Shown piece after piece: positions 7,419-16,353 of a stretch of DNA of 39,577 bases. Position 1 is the stretch's first letter. Each line of letters starts with the position of its first letter. Under the pieces are notes generated by a model that searched no databases, was not told the origin of the DNA, and saw only the letters and a program-made list of their open reading frames with translations. A program made the position numbers and the translations under genes. The DNA comes from Oscillospiraceae bacterium (GTDB lineage Bacteria > Bacillota > Clostridia > Oscillospirales > Ruminococcaceae), in assembly GCA_017848115.1 (NCBI GenBank), contig JAGAKZ010000006.1, positions 1 to 39,577 of the forward strand. The letters run 5' to 3'.

Positions 7419-8264
7419 TTATGAAATAACTTTTCCTTTATTTTTACCCTTTTTCTTATCTGCTTTGATAGGAGCTTCTCTTCCGCCCATATCTTCAAAA
7501 ACAGTTTCTTCTTCATCAGTTTCTTTAGGAAGTTCTGGATTTACTTCGCCTCTGCTTTCGTAATAAGGATTTATTACGTATTTCTGAATTACCGGATAAC
7601 AGTTATAGCATACTATAAATCCTATAAGAGTTGCCGGCATAAACGGAAGTAAAAATAAAAACTGAAGATTTATACTTATAAGAAAAATAAAAAGAAATAC
7701 CAGTGCTACCATGATAAACAGTGTAAGTATATTCTGCTTTGGTGCAAGAAATGTAAGTGCGAGAGAATTTTTAACTATGTTTTTCATAGAGAGATCTGTT
7801 GACACAAGCATCAGATACATATAAAAATTCATTATAGTAAACATTACACCCACGCTGAGAGTTACAACAAAGAGCAAATAAAACAAATTATTATTAAGTA
7901 GCTCAGCAAGATCAGGATACATTTTTGAACCTAAAAACACCCCTGCATATGCTATTATATCAATGATCCCAAGAGGTAACGCTCTTAAAAAATTCTTTTT
8001 GAATGTATCTTTAAAATCAGACCAGACATAAGCGTTTTTGTCTATCGAATAATTCTTTAGCACCTTTGTAATTCCTGCTGTTGCCGGACCTATTGTAATT
8101 ATCGGAATACAACAAAGCACATATATAAAATTGAGTGAAAACAATTTCCATATTCTTACCCCTAAAATTTCAAAAAACAATGCAAATCTGTTCTTTTTAG
8201 GTCCGTTTTTTGAAATTCCTGCACCTGAATCCCCGTAATTCCCTATTCCAAAAAATCCAGCCAT
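7419..8264 (-). CDS. DUF624 (YesL-like) membrane protein
   Basis: 281 aa with about five or six hydrophobic segments between residues 38 and 225 and a charged cytosolic tail rich in Lys/Glu (230-281). The segment around 38-66, including IPIITIGPATAGI, matches the conserved N-terminal region of DUF624/YesL proteins, often found near sugar transporters. The function is not established. CAGGAG lies before the ATG. It is 27 bases downstream of the SpoIIM-like gene on the same strand, so the two are probably co-transcribed. Confidence 0.75.
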   Translation of the reverse strand: MAGFFGIGNYGDSGAGISKNGPKKNRFALFFEILGVRIWKLFSLNFIYVLCCIPIITIGPATAGITKVLKNYSIDKNAYVWSDFKDTFKKNFLRALPLGIIDIIAYAGVFLGSKMYPDLAELLNNNLFYLLFVVTLSVGVMFTIMNFYMYLMLVSTDLSMKNIVKNSLALTFLAPKQNILTLFIMVALVFLFIFLISINLQFLFLLPFMPATLIGFIVCYNCYPVIQKYVINPYYESRGEVNPELPKETDEEETVFEDMGGREAPIKADKKKGKNKGKVIS

Positions 8265-8291
8265 TTTTTACACTCTCCTGTTTTTTTATAT

Positions 8292-8909
8292 TCACATGAG
8301 AAGTATACCCGTAAGAAGATAAGTAACGACACAATCAACAACCGCAGATAAAAAAGTAAATATCATAAGTACCGCAAATCTGACAAAGTAAAGTTTTATT
8401 TCCGGTTCTTCAGTTCTCTCCGAAATATTATTTGAAAGATAACATACGTATATATTTGAAAAACGCAACGCTTCCCGAGCCGAATACACAAGTACCACCG
8501 AGGTGATAAGCGCATGAGGAAGTATCATAAACAGCGAAACCACAAAACCCTTTGTTCCGTAAATTCCATAAGTATATGCTATTGATATTCCGAGCGTCAT
8601 TCCACGATAAAAAAGAATAAATATTTCAGCCGGCTGGGATATTGCACAGAATCCTAAAAAGCACTGAAGTATCACCAGAAGTGATGTCCATGATATAGCC
8701 CTGTAAAATACATCGATAATCGAACGTGAATGTGTCTGCTTTATAAATCCGTTGCAAAGTGCCTCATTCAGAAAAATATCCTTGTTATCCCTTCCGCAAT
8801 AAACCATAGTTCCGAAAAGAACACCTGCTATGATCACTGCAAACAACAGCGATGTGATCTTCGTTCTTCCGAGATTATCTTCCGGATAGTTTCTCTCTCT
8901 GTTATACAT
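8292..8909 (-). CDS. SpoIIM-like (stage II sporulation protein M family) membrane protein
   Basis: 205 aa from the ATG at 8907-8909 (near the 214 aa of Bacillus SpoIIM). In-frame ATGs at 8915 and 8918 overlap the AAGGA site, so 8909, eight bases from it, is preferred. Roughly five membrane segments are present. The stretch GFCAISQPAEIFILFYRG followed by LFMILPHALI and EALRFSN matches the DUF95/SpoIIM pattern. In Bacillus, SpoIIM forms the peptidoglycan-degrading DMP complex during engulfment. No SpoIID or SpoIIP gene is nearby, so a sporulation role here is uncertain. It heads a two-gene unit with the DUF624 gene. Confidence 0.72.
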   Translation of the reverse strand: MYNRERNYPEDNLGRTKITSLLFAVIIAGVLFGTMVYCGRDNKDIFLNEALCNGFIKQTHSRSIIDVFYRAISWTSLLVILQCFLGFCAISQPAEIFILFYRGMTLGISIAYTYGIYGTKGFVVSLFMILPHALITSVVLVYSAREALRFSNIYVCYLSNNISERTEEPEIKLYFVRFAVLMIFTFLSAVVDCVVTYLLTGILLM

Positions 8910-9046
8910 TTTCATCATCCTTACTTGTTTTATTATCCTTTGTAACTGCTATAAAGCAATCTCTGATTTTAAGGGGAGACTTACTTTAACAGCTACTATC
9001 CTTTTAATAAATAAGTATGATGCTGAAAATAAATTTATTCTTTTAT

Positions 9047-9844
9047 TTATTCAGAAAGTTCATATGCTCTCTTTGTACAACTTTCACAGGCATTTTTTAC
9101 AACACCTGTCAGATCACCTTCATAAAGTCTGTCAAGTCCTGCAAGAGTTGTTCCCCCCGGTGAAGAAACCATTTTTATAAGTTCCTCTATGGTATTTCCC
9201 GAATCGGTTATCATCTTTGCAGAACCTATAAGAGTCTGTGCAAAAAGCTCCTTTGCAACAAGCGGATCTATTCCCTCAGACTGAGCATAGTCAATAAATC
9301 CTTTTGCAAAAAGATATATAAAAGCAGGACTGCTTCCGTTTACAGCTATTATTTCTTTCATCTTGTCTTCACTGAGAACAGAAGTCTTTCCGCAAGCATT
9401 AAAAATATCACATACAAGAGAAAATTCGTCATCTGTAGTAGGTGAAACCTTTGAAAGTGCAGTTGCACCCTCACCAAGAAGAAGAGGTGTGTTTGGCATA
9501 ACAAGAATCGCCTTGAGATTTTCATTTGTTCTCTTTTTCAGATATTCACCTGTTATTCCTGCTGCTATTGAAATAACAACCTTATCCGGAGTAAGCGATG
9601 ACTTTATTTTTTCGAGTACAGGAGAAAGCACCTGTGGTTTTACTGCCAGAAAAACAAAATCACTTTTCTCAACCAGTTCATTTTCACTGCTACAAACCGT
9701 AGCACCTACTGATTCTGCTCTTTTAAGTGATTCTTCGCTCAGATCATATGCAAAAAGTTTTACATCTTTAAGCTCACTCTGAGAAATGCCTTTCATAATA
9801 GCATAACCCATATTACCCGCGCCAAGAAAACCAATATTTTTCAT
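9047..9844 (-). CDS. proC: Pyrroline-5-carboxylate reductase
   Basis: 265 aa, standard length. It reduces 1-pyrroline-5-carboxylate to proline with NAD(P)H in the cytoplasm, the last step of proline synthesis. The N-terminus IGFLGAGNMGYAI is the Rossmann GxGxxG site. FLAVKPQV, VVISIAAGI, VMPNTP and the C-terminal block SSPGGTTLAGL are hallmark segments. The open frame extends upstream to 9916, but GGAGG ten bases before 9844 and the conserved start fix MKNIGFLG as the N-terminus. Promoter at 9888-9916. No proA or proB is adjacent. Confidence 0.96.
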   Translation of the reverse strand: MKNIGFLGAGNMGYAIMKGISQSELKDVKLFAYDLSEESLKRAESVGATVCSSENELVEKSDFVFLAVKPQVLSPVLEKIKSSLTPDKVVISIAAGITGEYLKKRTNENLKAILVMPNTPLLLGEGATALSKVSPTTDDEFSLVCDIFNACGKTSVLSEDKMKEIIAVNGSSPAFIYLFAKGFIDYAQSEGIDPLVAKELFAQTLIGSAKMITDSGNTIEELIKMVSSPGGTTLAGLDRLYEGDLTGVVKNACESCTKRAYELSE

Positions 9845-9887
9845 ATATAAAAAGCCTCCGTTTATCTTTAAATTTTCACTATTACTA

Positions 9888-9916
9888 ATTATACACGAAA
9901 TATACGTAATTAGCAA
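9888..9916 (-). promoter_or_regulatory. Promoter of proC
   Basis: On the minus strand, TTGCTA (9911-9916), a 17-base spacer, then TATAAT (9888-9893), about 45 bases before the start codon. Confidence 0.6.
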
Positions 9917-9962
9917 GGTTATTTCTTGTTTTGGATAAGAAGATTTTTTACATCAAAAAATA

Positions 9963-10001
9963 GCAAAAGACCACACGAATTTTTTACGTGTGGTCTTTTG
10001 C
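9963..10001 (-). terminator. Strong intrinsic terminator of the GH74 gene
   Basis: A perfect 15-bp stem is formed by GCAAAAGACCACACG (9963-9977) and its complement (9987-10001) around a 9-base loop. On the minus strand it is followed by TATTTTTTG. It separates the GH74 gene from proC. Confidence 0.9.
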
Positions 10002-10039
10002 CATTAGCAATTATATTTAAAGGATTTAGTGAAAAAAGC

Positions 10040-12760
10040 TTATTTGTCAGGACCTAATATTACTTTGTCCTTTGAAATGTACTGTTTGAAATGTGCAAGG
10101 TCAGCAAGATCTACTTTACCATCGTACATAACATCAGCATATTTCAGCTGTGTATCATCAAATTTCTTATCACCTATAAGGTGGAGGCTAAGCCATGTTA
10201 AGTCGGTAATATCGATTTTTCCATCGCTGTTTATGTCACCGTATTTTTCCTCTTTATCATTTTTAACAGTTGTTGTGACAGTAGCATCGGATTTGTCATC
10301 ATCTGTATCTCCGACAGTATCGGCAAGATCGGCATATATGATACCTCTGCCGTTTGTTGCCCAGAATACACGACCGTATTTTCTGAGATCACCTGTAATA
10401 ACGTAATTTGACGAGCCATACTGATGAGCATCATCGTTTACTCTTACCCAGCTTTCAGCCATGTCGTCCGAACGGTAAATACCATATTTTCCATTGGTTT
10501 CACCGCTCATATATATAGCAAGATAGTCTTCACCGTCTTTGGCTTTACCAAAACCTACGACATCACTTCTCTTGACATTATCAATCTTTTTAAGAGTTTT
10601 TCCGCCGTCTGTAGTATACTGAAGTCCTGTATTTGTACCGGGTATCCATACATGGCCTTCTTTTCCGGGAACAGCTTTTATCTCTGATGAACTTTCTTCA
10701 AGGTCTGTCTGTACAGGTTCAAAAGTAAGTCCTCCGTCTTCACTTCTGTAAAGAGTATTTTCTGCATATGCGTAGAAAACTTTTGGATTTACTCTGTCAG
10801 AACAGATTTTTGTATATCTCGGAAGGTCAACTTTATTCCATGCACCCTGACTGTAGCAAAGTACTCCCTGACTTGTATCAGTTGACCATACAAATGTGGA
10901 ACCGTCTGCCGAAACAGCAACTGAACCGCCCTGAGCTATATCATCAGGATTATCATTTTCTGCCGGGAATGTGTAACTTACGTTTGGCTGTACTTCGCTC
11001 CATGTCTTTCCGCCGTCTTTTGAAATAGCTACACTCTTCTTTATCATTTCATACTGTTCCTTGTCGGCATTTCCGACACGAACCATTATCTCAGGCTCAA
11101 GCTCAGCATAGTCAATTCCTGTTGTACTTACAAACTTAGGATCTATCATCATACATTCAGGACCTTTGGTAACATCTTCGTGAACAAATCCGCATATGTC
11201 ACCTAAAGCACTTACAAGTTCGACACCTTCAAGCGGTGGGCAGATAAGGTCTAAAACTGCAGTCTGTTCAACACCTGATGCCATTACTTCAATATTTACA
11301 AGTTCTCCTTTATCCCAGTCTGTAAGATTTTTGGTACCGTAAATCGTTGCGCCTGTACCGTACATCATTTCATCGGAATTAAAAGGATTTATTTCAATAT
11401 CACCCATCATCCAGCCAAGCTTTGGTTCAGGCATATCCATTATTTCATTTCCTGTAATAAGTCCGCCCTTGTCTGCATTGAGTTTTTTCCCCCAGGAAAG
11501 CCATGGTGCTTTTGAAATGTCCATTGTATAGTTAAGAACTCTTGACGGCCATGTGTCACCGTATCTCCATATAGCGTCCCATGTTTCACCGCCGTCTGTA
11601 GTACGGAAAATGTAGTTGTCAGGCCACCATGACTGGAGCGAAGTTACAAGAAGTGTATCCTGATTCTGCATATCCATAGTAAGACCTGCATAGCCGTACC
11701 AGTTTTCATGTTTTTCTGTTCCGTCCCAGTCAACACCTGTAGGAGGAGTTATGTCCTTCCATTCATTTGTGTTTGTATTGTATTTATAAACAGCACCATC
11801 ATCACACTGATAAGGACCGCATCTGTCACCGTATGTAACGTAGAGCATTCCGTCATCACTGATAACCGCATGATGTGGTATTCCTATAGTAAGAGCATCT
11901 TTATTGTGCTGTGTAAATGTTTTTTCTGTCGGTTGCCCCGAAACAGGCTCCCACGTTTCGCCTGCATCGTGACTTACATAGAGCGGATTTTCCTTATCGG
12001 CAACACCTACATAAATATCTTTTGTCGGTTCACCCGGTTTTGATTTTGCTGAGTCAAACGTTACAAAACAAAGTCCGATATTGTCAGCCGAATATTCAAA
12101 CTCAGGGTCTTCAACATAATTTCCGACATTAGTAAAACTTTCGACCTGTGCCCATGTTTCACCATAGTCTGTACTCTTCCAGAGTCCGTTTCCGCTTCTT
12201 GCGCAGAAATAAAGAATATTGTTGCAGTTAGGGTCTATCATCAATCTTTCACCGATTGATCTGCCAGGCATATTTCCGCCCATTTTAAACGGCATTTCTG
12301 TTCTTTCCCATGTCTTGCCGTAGTCTTCTGAACGCAGAATATATCCGTTCATATTTGTCCAGCTGTTTGTATAAGTACCTGCTGCCAGATATACTCTGTT
12401 GGTTTCAACAGGGTCAGTAGCTATACTTTCTATACCGAGTAAATTCCATTCATCATGAGAAACCCAGTCGGTAATAGGTATCCATTCCTCTGTTTCCTTA
12501 TCCCTGATATATGCACCACCCATATCGGTACGTGCATAAACAAGTCCTTCTTCGGTAGGATTGTAAACGATACCACATACATATCCACCGCCACCGCCGA
12601 TTTCCACATTATCGATTTTATATTCCTGCTGTTCCTGTTGACTTTCTGCGTATGCATAATCTGTATCATTATCCACACTGCTTATTCCATAAGCACAAGT
12701 TGAAAGAAGTACGGCTGTTGCAACTGCAACCGATTTAAAACTTTTTGAAATTCCTATCAT
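10040..12760 (-). CDS. GH74 endo-xyloglucanase with C-terminal dockerin
   Basis: 906 aa from the ATG at 12758-12760 (AAAGGA nine bases upstream; the frame continues to 12790 without a ribosome site). Signal peptide about 1-38. The body is a pair of seven-bladed propellers of family GH74, with repeated Asp-box blades such as STDYGETW, SHDAGETW, TTDGGETW and SKDGGKTW. The two catalytic Asp positions of the family appear as TDMGG (Asp79) and GDICGF (Asp521). It should hydrolyse the beta-1,4-glucan backbone of xyloglucan outside the cell. A dockerin occupies about 839-906: loop 1 DINSDGKIDITD, loop 2 DVMYDGKVDLAD. Xyloglucanase activity follows the family; exo/endo mode cannot be told. It is monocistronic, with a consensus promoter and a cre-like site. 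Confidence 0.95.
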   Translation of the reverse strand: MIGISKSFKSVAVATAVLLSTCAYGISSVDNDTDYAYAESQQEQQEYKIDNVEIGGGGGYVCGIVYNPTEEGLVYARTDMGGAYIRDKETEEWIPITDWVSHDEWNLLGIESIATDPVETNRVYLAAGTYTNSWTNMNGYILRSEDYGKTWERTEMPFKMGGNMPGRSIGERLMIDPNCNNILYFCARSGNGLWKSTDYGETWAQVESFTNVGNYVEDPEFEYSADNIGLCFVTFDSAKSKPGEPTKDIYVGVADKENPLYVSHDAGETWEPVSGQPTEKTFTQHNKDALTIGIPHHAVISDDGMLYVTYGDRCGPYQCDDGAVYKYNTNTNEWKDITPPTGVDWDGTEKHENWYGYAGLTMDMQNQDTLLVTSLQSWWPDNYIFRTTDGGETWDAIWRYGDTWPSRVLNYTMDISKAPWLSWGKKLNADKGGLITGNEIMDMPEPKLGWMMGDIEINPFNSDEMMYGTGATIYGTKNLTDWDKGELVNIEVMASGVEQTAVLDLICPPLEGVELVSALGDICGFVHEDVTKGPECMMIDPKFVSTTGIDYAELEPEIMVRVGNADKEQYEMIKKSVAISKDGGKTWSEVQPNVSYTFPAENDNPDDIAQGGSVAVSADGSTFVWSTDTSQGVLCYSQGAWNKVDLPRYTKICSDRVNPKVFYAYAENTLYRSEDGGLTFEPVQTDLEESSSEIKAVPGKEGHVWIPGTNTGLQYTTDGGKTLKKIDNVKRSDVVGFGKAKDGEDYLAIYMSGETNGKYGIYRSDDMAESWVRVNDDAHQYGSSNYVITGDLRKYGRVFWATNGRGIIYADLADTVGDTDDDKSDATVTTTVKNDKEEKYGDINSDGKIDITDLTWLSLHLIGDKKFDDTQLKYADVMYDGKVDLADLAHFKQYISKDKVILGPDK

Positions 12761-12809
12761 TTTTATCAATCCTTTCTGACAACAAAACACTTTACAATCC
12801 TATGTTTTC

Positions 12810-12823
12810 AGAAAACGTTTACA
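12810..12823 (-). promoter_or_regulatory. cre-like (CcpA/LacI family) operator downstream of the GH74 promoter
   Basis: On the minus strand, TGTAAACGTTTTCT matches 13 of 14 positions of the Bacillus cre consensus WGWAARCGYTWWMA. It lies about 8-21 bases after the predicted transcription start, the position where CcpA acts as a roadblock. A perfect palindrome GTTTTC-T-GAAAAC overlaps it at 12804-12816, so another LacI-type regulator is possible. Confidence 0.5.
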
Positions 12824-12837
12824 TTTATCATGACTTT

Positions 12838-12867
12838 ATTATATCACACACTATAAAGACTTGTCAA
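12838..12867 (-). promoter_or_regulatory. Promoter of the GH74 gene
   Basis: On the minus strand, TTGACA (12862-12867), an 18-base spacer, then TATAAT (12838-12843). Both hexamers are consensus. The leader is about 70 nt. Confidence 0.8.
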
Positions 12868-12943
12868 CACGTAATAAATTCTTTTTATTTAATTAATTTT
12901 CTATTTTTGTATTAAATTAGATATATTGCATACTCATATCAAT

Positions 12944-12978
12944 AAAAAAACAGCAAGCTTTTTTCAGGCTCGCTGTTT
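12944..12978 (-). terminator. Intrinsic terminator of the Na/Pi cotransporter gene
   Basis: On the minus strand, AAACAGCGAGC and GCTTGCTGTTT (plus positions 12968-12978 and 12948-12958) pair with one mismatch, followed by seven T residues. It lies directly after the stop codon. Confidence 0.85.
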
Positions 12979-12983
12979 AACTG

Positions 12984-14756
12984 TTATATTTTAGATAGTG
13001 CAGGTAATTTATATTTGTTTACATAATAGTCGCACATCTTTTTAAATTCCGCATCATTCTGTTTGAGATTTGTGATATATTCATGAGTTTCAAATTTTTC
13101 TTCTTTAAGTTCAATAAGACAAACTGCAATATTTGAACAGTGGTCGGAAACTCTTTCAAGATTTGAAAGGAGATCTGAAAAAATAAATCCGAGTTCTATT
13201 GTACATTTGTCCTCTTTTAATCTGAGGATATGACGGTTTTTAAGCTCCATACGAAGTACATCTATGATTTCTTCAAGAGGTTCAACTTTTCTTGCAAGAA
13301 CTTCATCATTTTCTTCAAAAGCCTGTGTTGATATATCCATTATCTCACGTATCGCATTAAGCATTATATCAAGTTCTGCTTTTGCAGCATCTGAAAACAT
13401 GATTTTTTTATCATGCATTTCCTTTGTTACCTGAACAAGATTTACTGCATGGTCGGAAATTCTTTCAAAATCACCTATACAATGCAAAAGTCTTGAAACA
13501 GAATTTGCATCATCCTGACTAAGTTCACGTCCGGAAATTTTCACAAGATACGTACCAAGCTTATCTTCATAATCATCGGCAATATCTTCTTTTTCCTGTA
13601 TCTTTGCTGCTATTTCTTCATCATAATTTGTCAGATTTTCAATTGCAAGCATAAGTGCATCTCTTGAAATTACAGCCATTTTTTCGGTTTGACTTTTACA
13701 TTCTGCAATTGCAAAAGCAGGAGCCTGTAAAAGACGGTCATCAAGGAATGTATATTTTTCTTCCTCTTTTTCATTATCTTTAATTGTAAATCTTGCAAGT
13801 TTTTCGAGTTTCTTTGAAAAAGGAAGTAACATTGCTGTAGTTACAACGTTAAATACTGTGTGAAGAAGTGCAACACCGACTTCATTTATTGCTTTATCTG
13901 CAAAAGCAAAATTAAAAATTGCATCTGCTATACAATAAGCCGACAGACATACAGCAGTACCGATAAGATTAAAATAGATGTGTACAACTGCAACACGTTT
14001 TGCATTTTTATTTACACCTATACTTGATATTATAGCTGTTATACATGTACCTATATTCTGTCCCATTATTATCGGAAGTGCCATTCCATATGAGATTTTT
14101 CCTGTTTCTCCGGCAAGCGTCTGAAGAATACCTACAGATGCAGCCGAACTCTGAATAGCAGCTGTAAACAATGCACCAACAAGTACACCGACTATAGGGT
14201 TGTTGAAGGCAGTAAGCATCTCCTGAAACTTTGGTTCATCTTTAAGTGGTGATACTGCATTTCCCATAAGTTCCATACCAAACATAAGTACAGCAAAACC
14301 TACAAGAATATTTCCGATATCTTTTTTCTTTTCTTTCTTCGAAAGCATCGACATCATGATACCTATAAATGCTACCAAAGGAGAAAAGTTTTTGGGCTTT
14401 AGCATATTGATAAATACATTATCACTTTCAAGTCCCGTAAGACTAAGTATCCATGCGGTAAGTGTAGTACCGATGTTCGAACCCATCAGAACACCTATCG
14501 TCTGACCTAGTTCCATGATACCTGAGTTTACAAGTCCGACAAGCATAACTGTCAATGCTGATGATGACTGAATGGCAATAGTTATACCGGCTCCCAGCGC
14601 AAGACTTTTAAAGGGATTTGAAGTCATTTTCTTCAGCGTTGTTTCTAATTTTCCTCCGGCAATTTTCTCAAGTCCGTTTGACATAATAGTCATTCCGAAA
14701 AGGAAAAAAGCAAGTCCGCCCAGTAATGTAAATACAGAAAAAATATCCATATTCAT
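12984..14756 (-). CDS. Na/Pi cotransporter family protein with PhoU-like C-terminal domain
   Basis: 590 aa. The N-terminal half (about 1-330) is membrane-embedded, with the two inverted repeats typical of the Na/Pi-cotransporter (NptA/YjbB) family. QSSSA motifs appear in each: IAIQSSSALTVMLVGL near residue 60 and AAIQSSAASVGILQTL near 200. The C-terminal half (about 350-560) is helical with two PhoU-like three-helix repeats (LLHCIGDFERISDHAVN; LSNLERVSDHCSN). The predicted role is Na-coupled phosphate movement; in E. coli YjbB the direction is export. AGGAGG lies only four bases from the ATG at 14756 and ten from the ATG at 14750, so the second may be used. No pho-regulon gene is adjacent. 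Confidence 0.9.
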   Translation of the reverse strand: MNMDIFSVFTLLGGLAFFLFGMTIMSNGLEKIAGGKLETTLKKMTSNPFKSLALGAGITIAIQSSSALTVMLVGLVNSGIMELGQTIGVLMGSNIGTTLTAWILSLTGLESDNVFINMLKPKNFSPLVAFIGIMMSMLSKKEKKKDIGNILVGFAVLMFGMELMGNAVSPLKDEPKFQEMLTAFNNPIVGVLVGALFTAAIQSSAASVGILQTLAGETGKISYGMALPIIMGQNIGTCITAIISSIGVNKNAKRVAVVHIYFNLIGTAVCLSAYCIADAIFNFAFADKAINEVGVALLHTVFNVVTTAMLLPFSKKLEKLARFTIKDNEKEEEKYTFLDDRLLQAPAFAIAECKSQTEKMAVISRDALMLAIENLTNYDEEIAAKIQEKEDIADDYEDKLGTYLVKISGRELSQDDANSVSRLLHCIGDFERISDHAVNLVQVTKEMHDKKIMFSDAAKAELDIMLNAIREIMDISTQAFEENDEVLARKVEPLEEIIDVLRMELKNRHILRLKEDKCTIELGFIFSDLLSNLERVSDHCSNIAVCLIELKEEKFETHEYITNLKQNDAEFKKMCDYYVNKYKLPALSKI

Positions 14757-14861
14757 TTATCCTCCTGATAATATACAGATACGGAATAATAACTTCCAGA
14801 TATATTATATTTTCCGATTGTTACATATCTGTGTTATTAAGACGAAATTTTACTTTTTAAT

Positions 14862-14900
14862 AAAAAAACCGGAACGAAAATATCCTCTTCGCTCCGGTTT
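14862..14900 (-). terminator. Terminator of the S10-spc-alpha operon
   Basis: On the minus strand, AAACCGGAGCGAA and TTCGTTCCGGTTT (plus positions 14888-14900 and 14866-14878) form a 13-bp stem with one wobble pair, followed by seven T residues. It comes 20 bases after the rplQ stop codon. Confidence 0.9.
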
Positions 14901-14920
14901 GTATGTTTTAAATCAATAAC

Positions 14921-15262
14921 TTACACAAGCTTGATTATAGCCATCTCTGCAGCGTCACCACGACGAGGACCGATCTTAATGATCTGTGTGTAACCGCCGT
15001 TTCTTTCAGCATAGTTAGGTGCGATGTCATCAAAAAGTTTCTTAACTACGCTTTCCTTAGTAACATATGATAATACCTGACGCTTGGAGTGTAGGTCATT
15101 GTTCTTACCAAGAGTTATCATCTTTTCTGCAACTGCACGAACTTCCTTTGCTCTTGTTACAGTAGTTTCGATCTGTCCGTTTTCAAGCAGATAAGTAACC
15201 ATTGCTCTGAGCATTGCTCTTCTATGGTCTGTTGATCTACCCAGCTTTCTTGTACCTGGCAT
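14921..15262 (-). CDS. rplQ: 50S ribosomal protein L17
   Basis: 113 aa. The N-terminal [19 protein letters not shown] is diagnostic of bL17, which sits near the exit-tunnel face of the 50S subunit. The end, [16 protein letters not shown], is also typical. It is the last gene of the alpha part, 60 bases after rpoA. That gap holds a small hairpin GCCGA/TCGGC (15292-15306). The operon terminator follows at 14862-14900. The ecfA/ecfT/truA genes commonly found next in Clostridia are absent. Confidence 0.98.
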   Translation of the reverse strand: MPGTRKLGRSTDHRRAMLRAMVTYLLENGQIETTVTRAKEVRAVAEKMITLGKNNDLHSKRQVLSYVTKESVVKKLFDDIAPNYAERNGGYTQIIKIGPRRGDAAEMAIIKLV

Positions 15263-15322
15263 TGAAATTCACTCCTTTGTTATAATTGAACGCCGACATA
15301 TTCGGCAAATAAATAATCTTCC

Positions 15323-16276
15323 TTATTCTTCTTCAGAAGAAAGGTCAAATCCAAGTGACTGTAATTTTTCCTTAACTTCATCAAAAGATTTTTTACCGAG
15401 GTTACGAACTTTCATCATTTCTTCTTCAGACTTGTTGATAAGATCGTCAACGGTATTTATACCCGCACGTTTTAAACAATTAAACGAACGTACCGATAAG
15501 TCAAGTTCCTCAATGGTCATCTCAAGGATTTTTTCTTTACCCTTATCGTCTTTTTCGACTAATACTTCAGCTATACATGCTTCTTCTGAAAGATCAATGA
15601 ACAGCTTCAGATGCTCGTTGAGGAGATTGGCTGCCTGAGAAATTGCTTCCTTAGCTGAGATAGTACCATCTGTCCAAACCTCTAAAGTAAGCTTGTCAAA
15701 GTCAGTTACCTGACCAAGTCGAGTATCTTCTACATGATAATTAACCTTTAAAACAGGAGTATATATACTATCAACAGCAATCACATCTATAGGCATACTG
15801 ATGATCTGCTTATTACGTTCAGCCGAAACATAGCCTCTGCCTCTGTCTAAAGTAATTTCCATATATAATTTAGCATCTTTGCTAAGTGTGGCAATATGCA
15901 TTCCCGGATCAAGTATATCAACTTCAGAATCGGTCTTTATATCGCCCGCTGTTACTTCACACTCGCCCTCAGCTTCAATAAATATTGTCTTTGGACCATC
16001 GCTGTGAAGCTTAGCTGTTAAGCCCTTTATGCTAAGGATGATTTCTGTAACGTCTTCCTTAACACCCGGAATTGTCGAAAGCTCATGATGTACTCCGTCA
16101 ATTTTTACTGACGTAACAGCAACACCCGGCAGTGAGGAGAGTAATACTCGTCTTAAACTGTTACCAAGTGTTATACCATATCCACGTTCAAGTGGTGATA
16201 AAACGAACTTACCATACTTGCCGTCACTTTTGAGATCAACGGTTTCTATTTCCGGTTTTTCTATTCTTTCAAGCAT
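15323..16276 (-). CDS. rpoA: DNA-directed RNA polymerase alpha subunit
   Basis: 317 aa from the ATG at 16274-16276, which has AGGAGGG seven bases upstream; an in-frame upstream extension to 16297 lacks a ribosome site. The N-terminal domain (about 1-230) dimerises and nucleates the core enzyme: [20 protein letters not shown] and [18 protein letters not shown] are conserved. A linker leads to the C-terminal domain (about 250-310) with [16 protein letters not shown] and [15 protein letters not shown], which contacts UP elements and activators. It is co-transcribed with rpsD and rplQ. Confidence 0.98.
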   Translation of the reverse strand: MLERIEKPEIETVDLKSDGKYGKFVLSPLERGYGITLGNSLRRVLLSSLPGVAVTSVKIDGVHHELSTIPGVKEDVTEIILSIKGLTAKLHSDGPKTIFIEAEGECEVTAGDIKTDSEVDILDPGMHIATLSKDAKLYMEITLDRGRGYVSAERNKQIISMPIDVIAVDSIYTPVLKVNYHVEDTRLGQVTDFDKLTLEVWTDGTISAKEAISQAANLLNEHLKLFIDLSEEACIAEVLVEKDDKGKEKILEMTIEELDLSVRSFNCLKRAGINTVDDLINKSEEEMMKVRNLGKKSFDEVKEKLQSLGFDLSSEEE

Positions 16277-16353
16277 AAAAACCCTCCTATTTCGCAATCA
16301 GATTAATAGTAATTAGTCGTTTGAACGTTAAAATATTCAATAAATCAATCAGA

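Noticed and set aside
9363-9782. 139-codon plus-strand frame opposite proC
   Set aside because: Ser/Thr-rich shadow of the proC coding strand without a start signal.
14757-14861. A Pho-type operator before the Na/Pi cotransporter (ACAGATA/TATCTGT copies)
   Set aside because: The copies are short and AT-rich, do not form the expected direct repeats, and no -35 box matches the TATAAT present.
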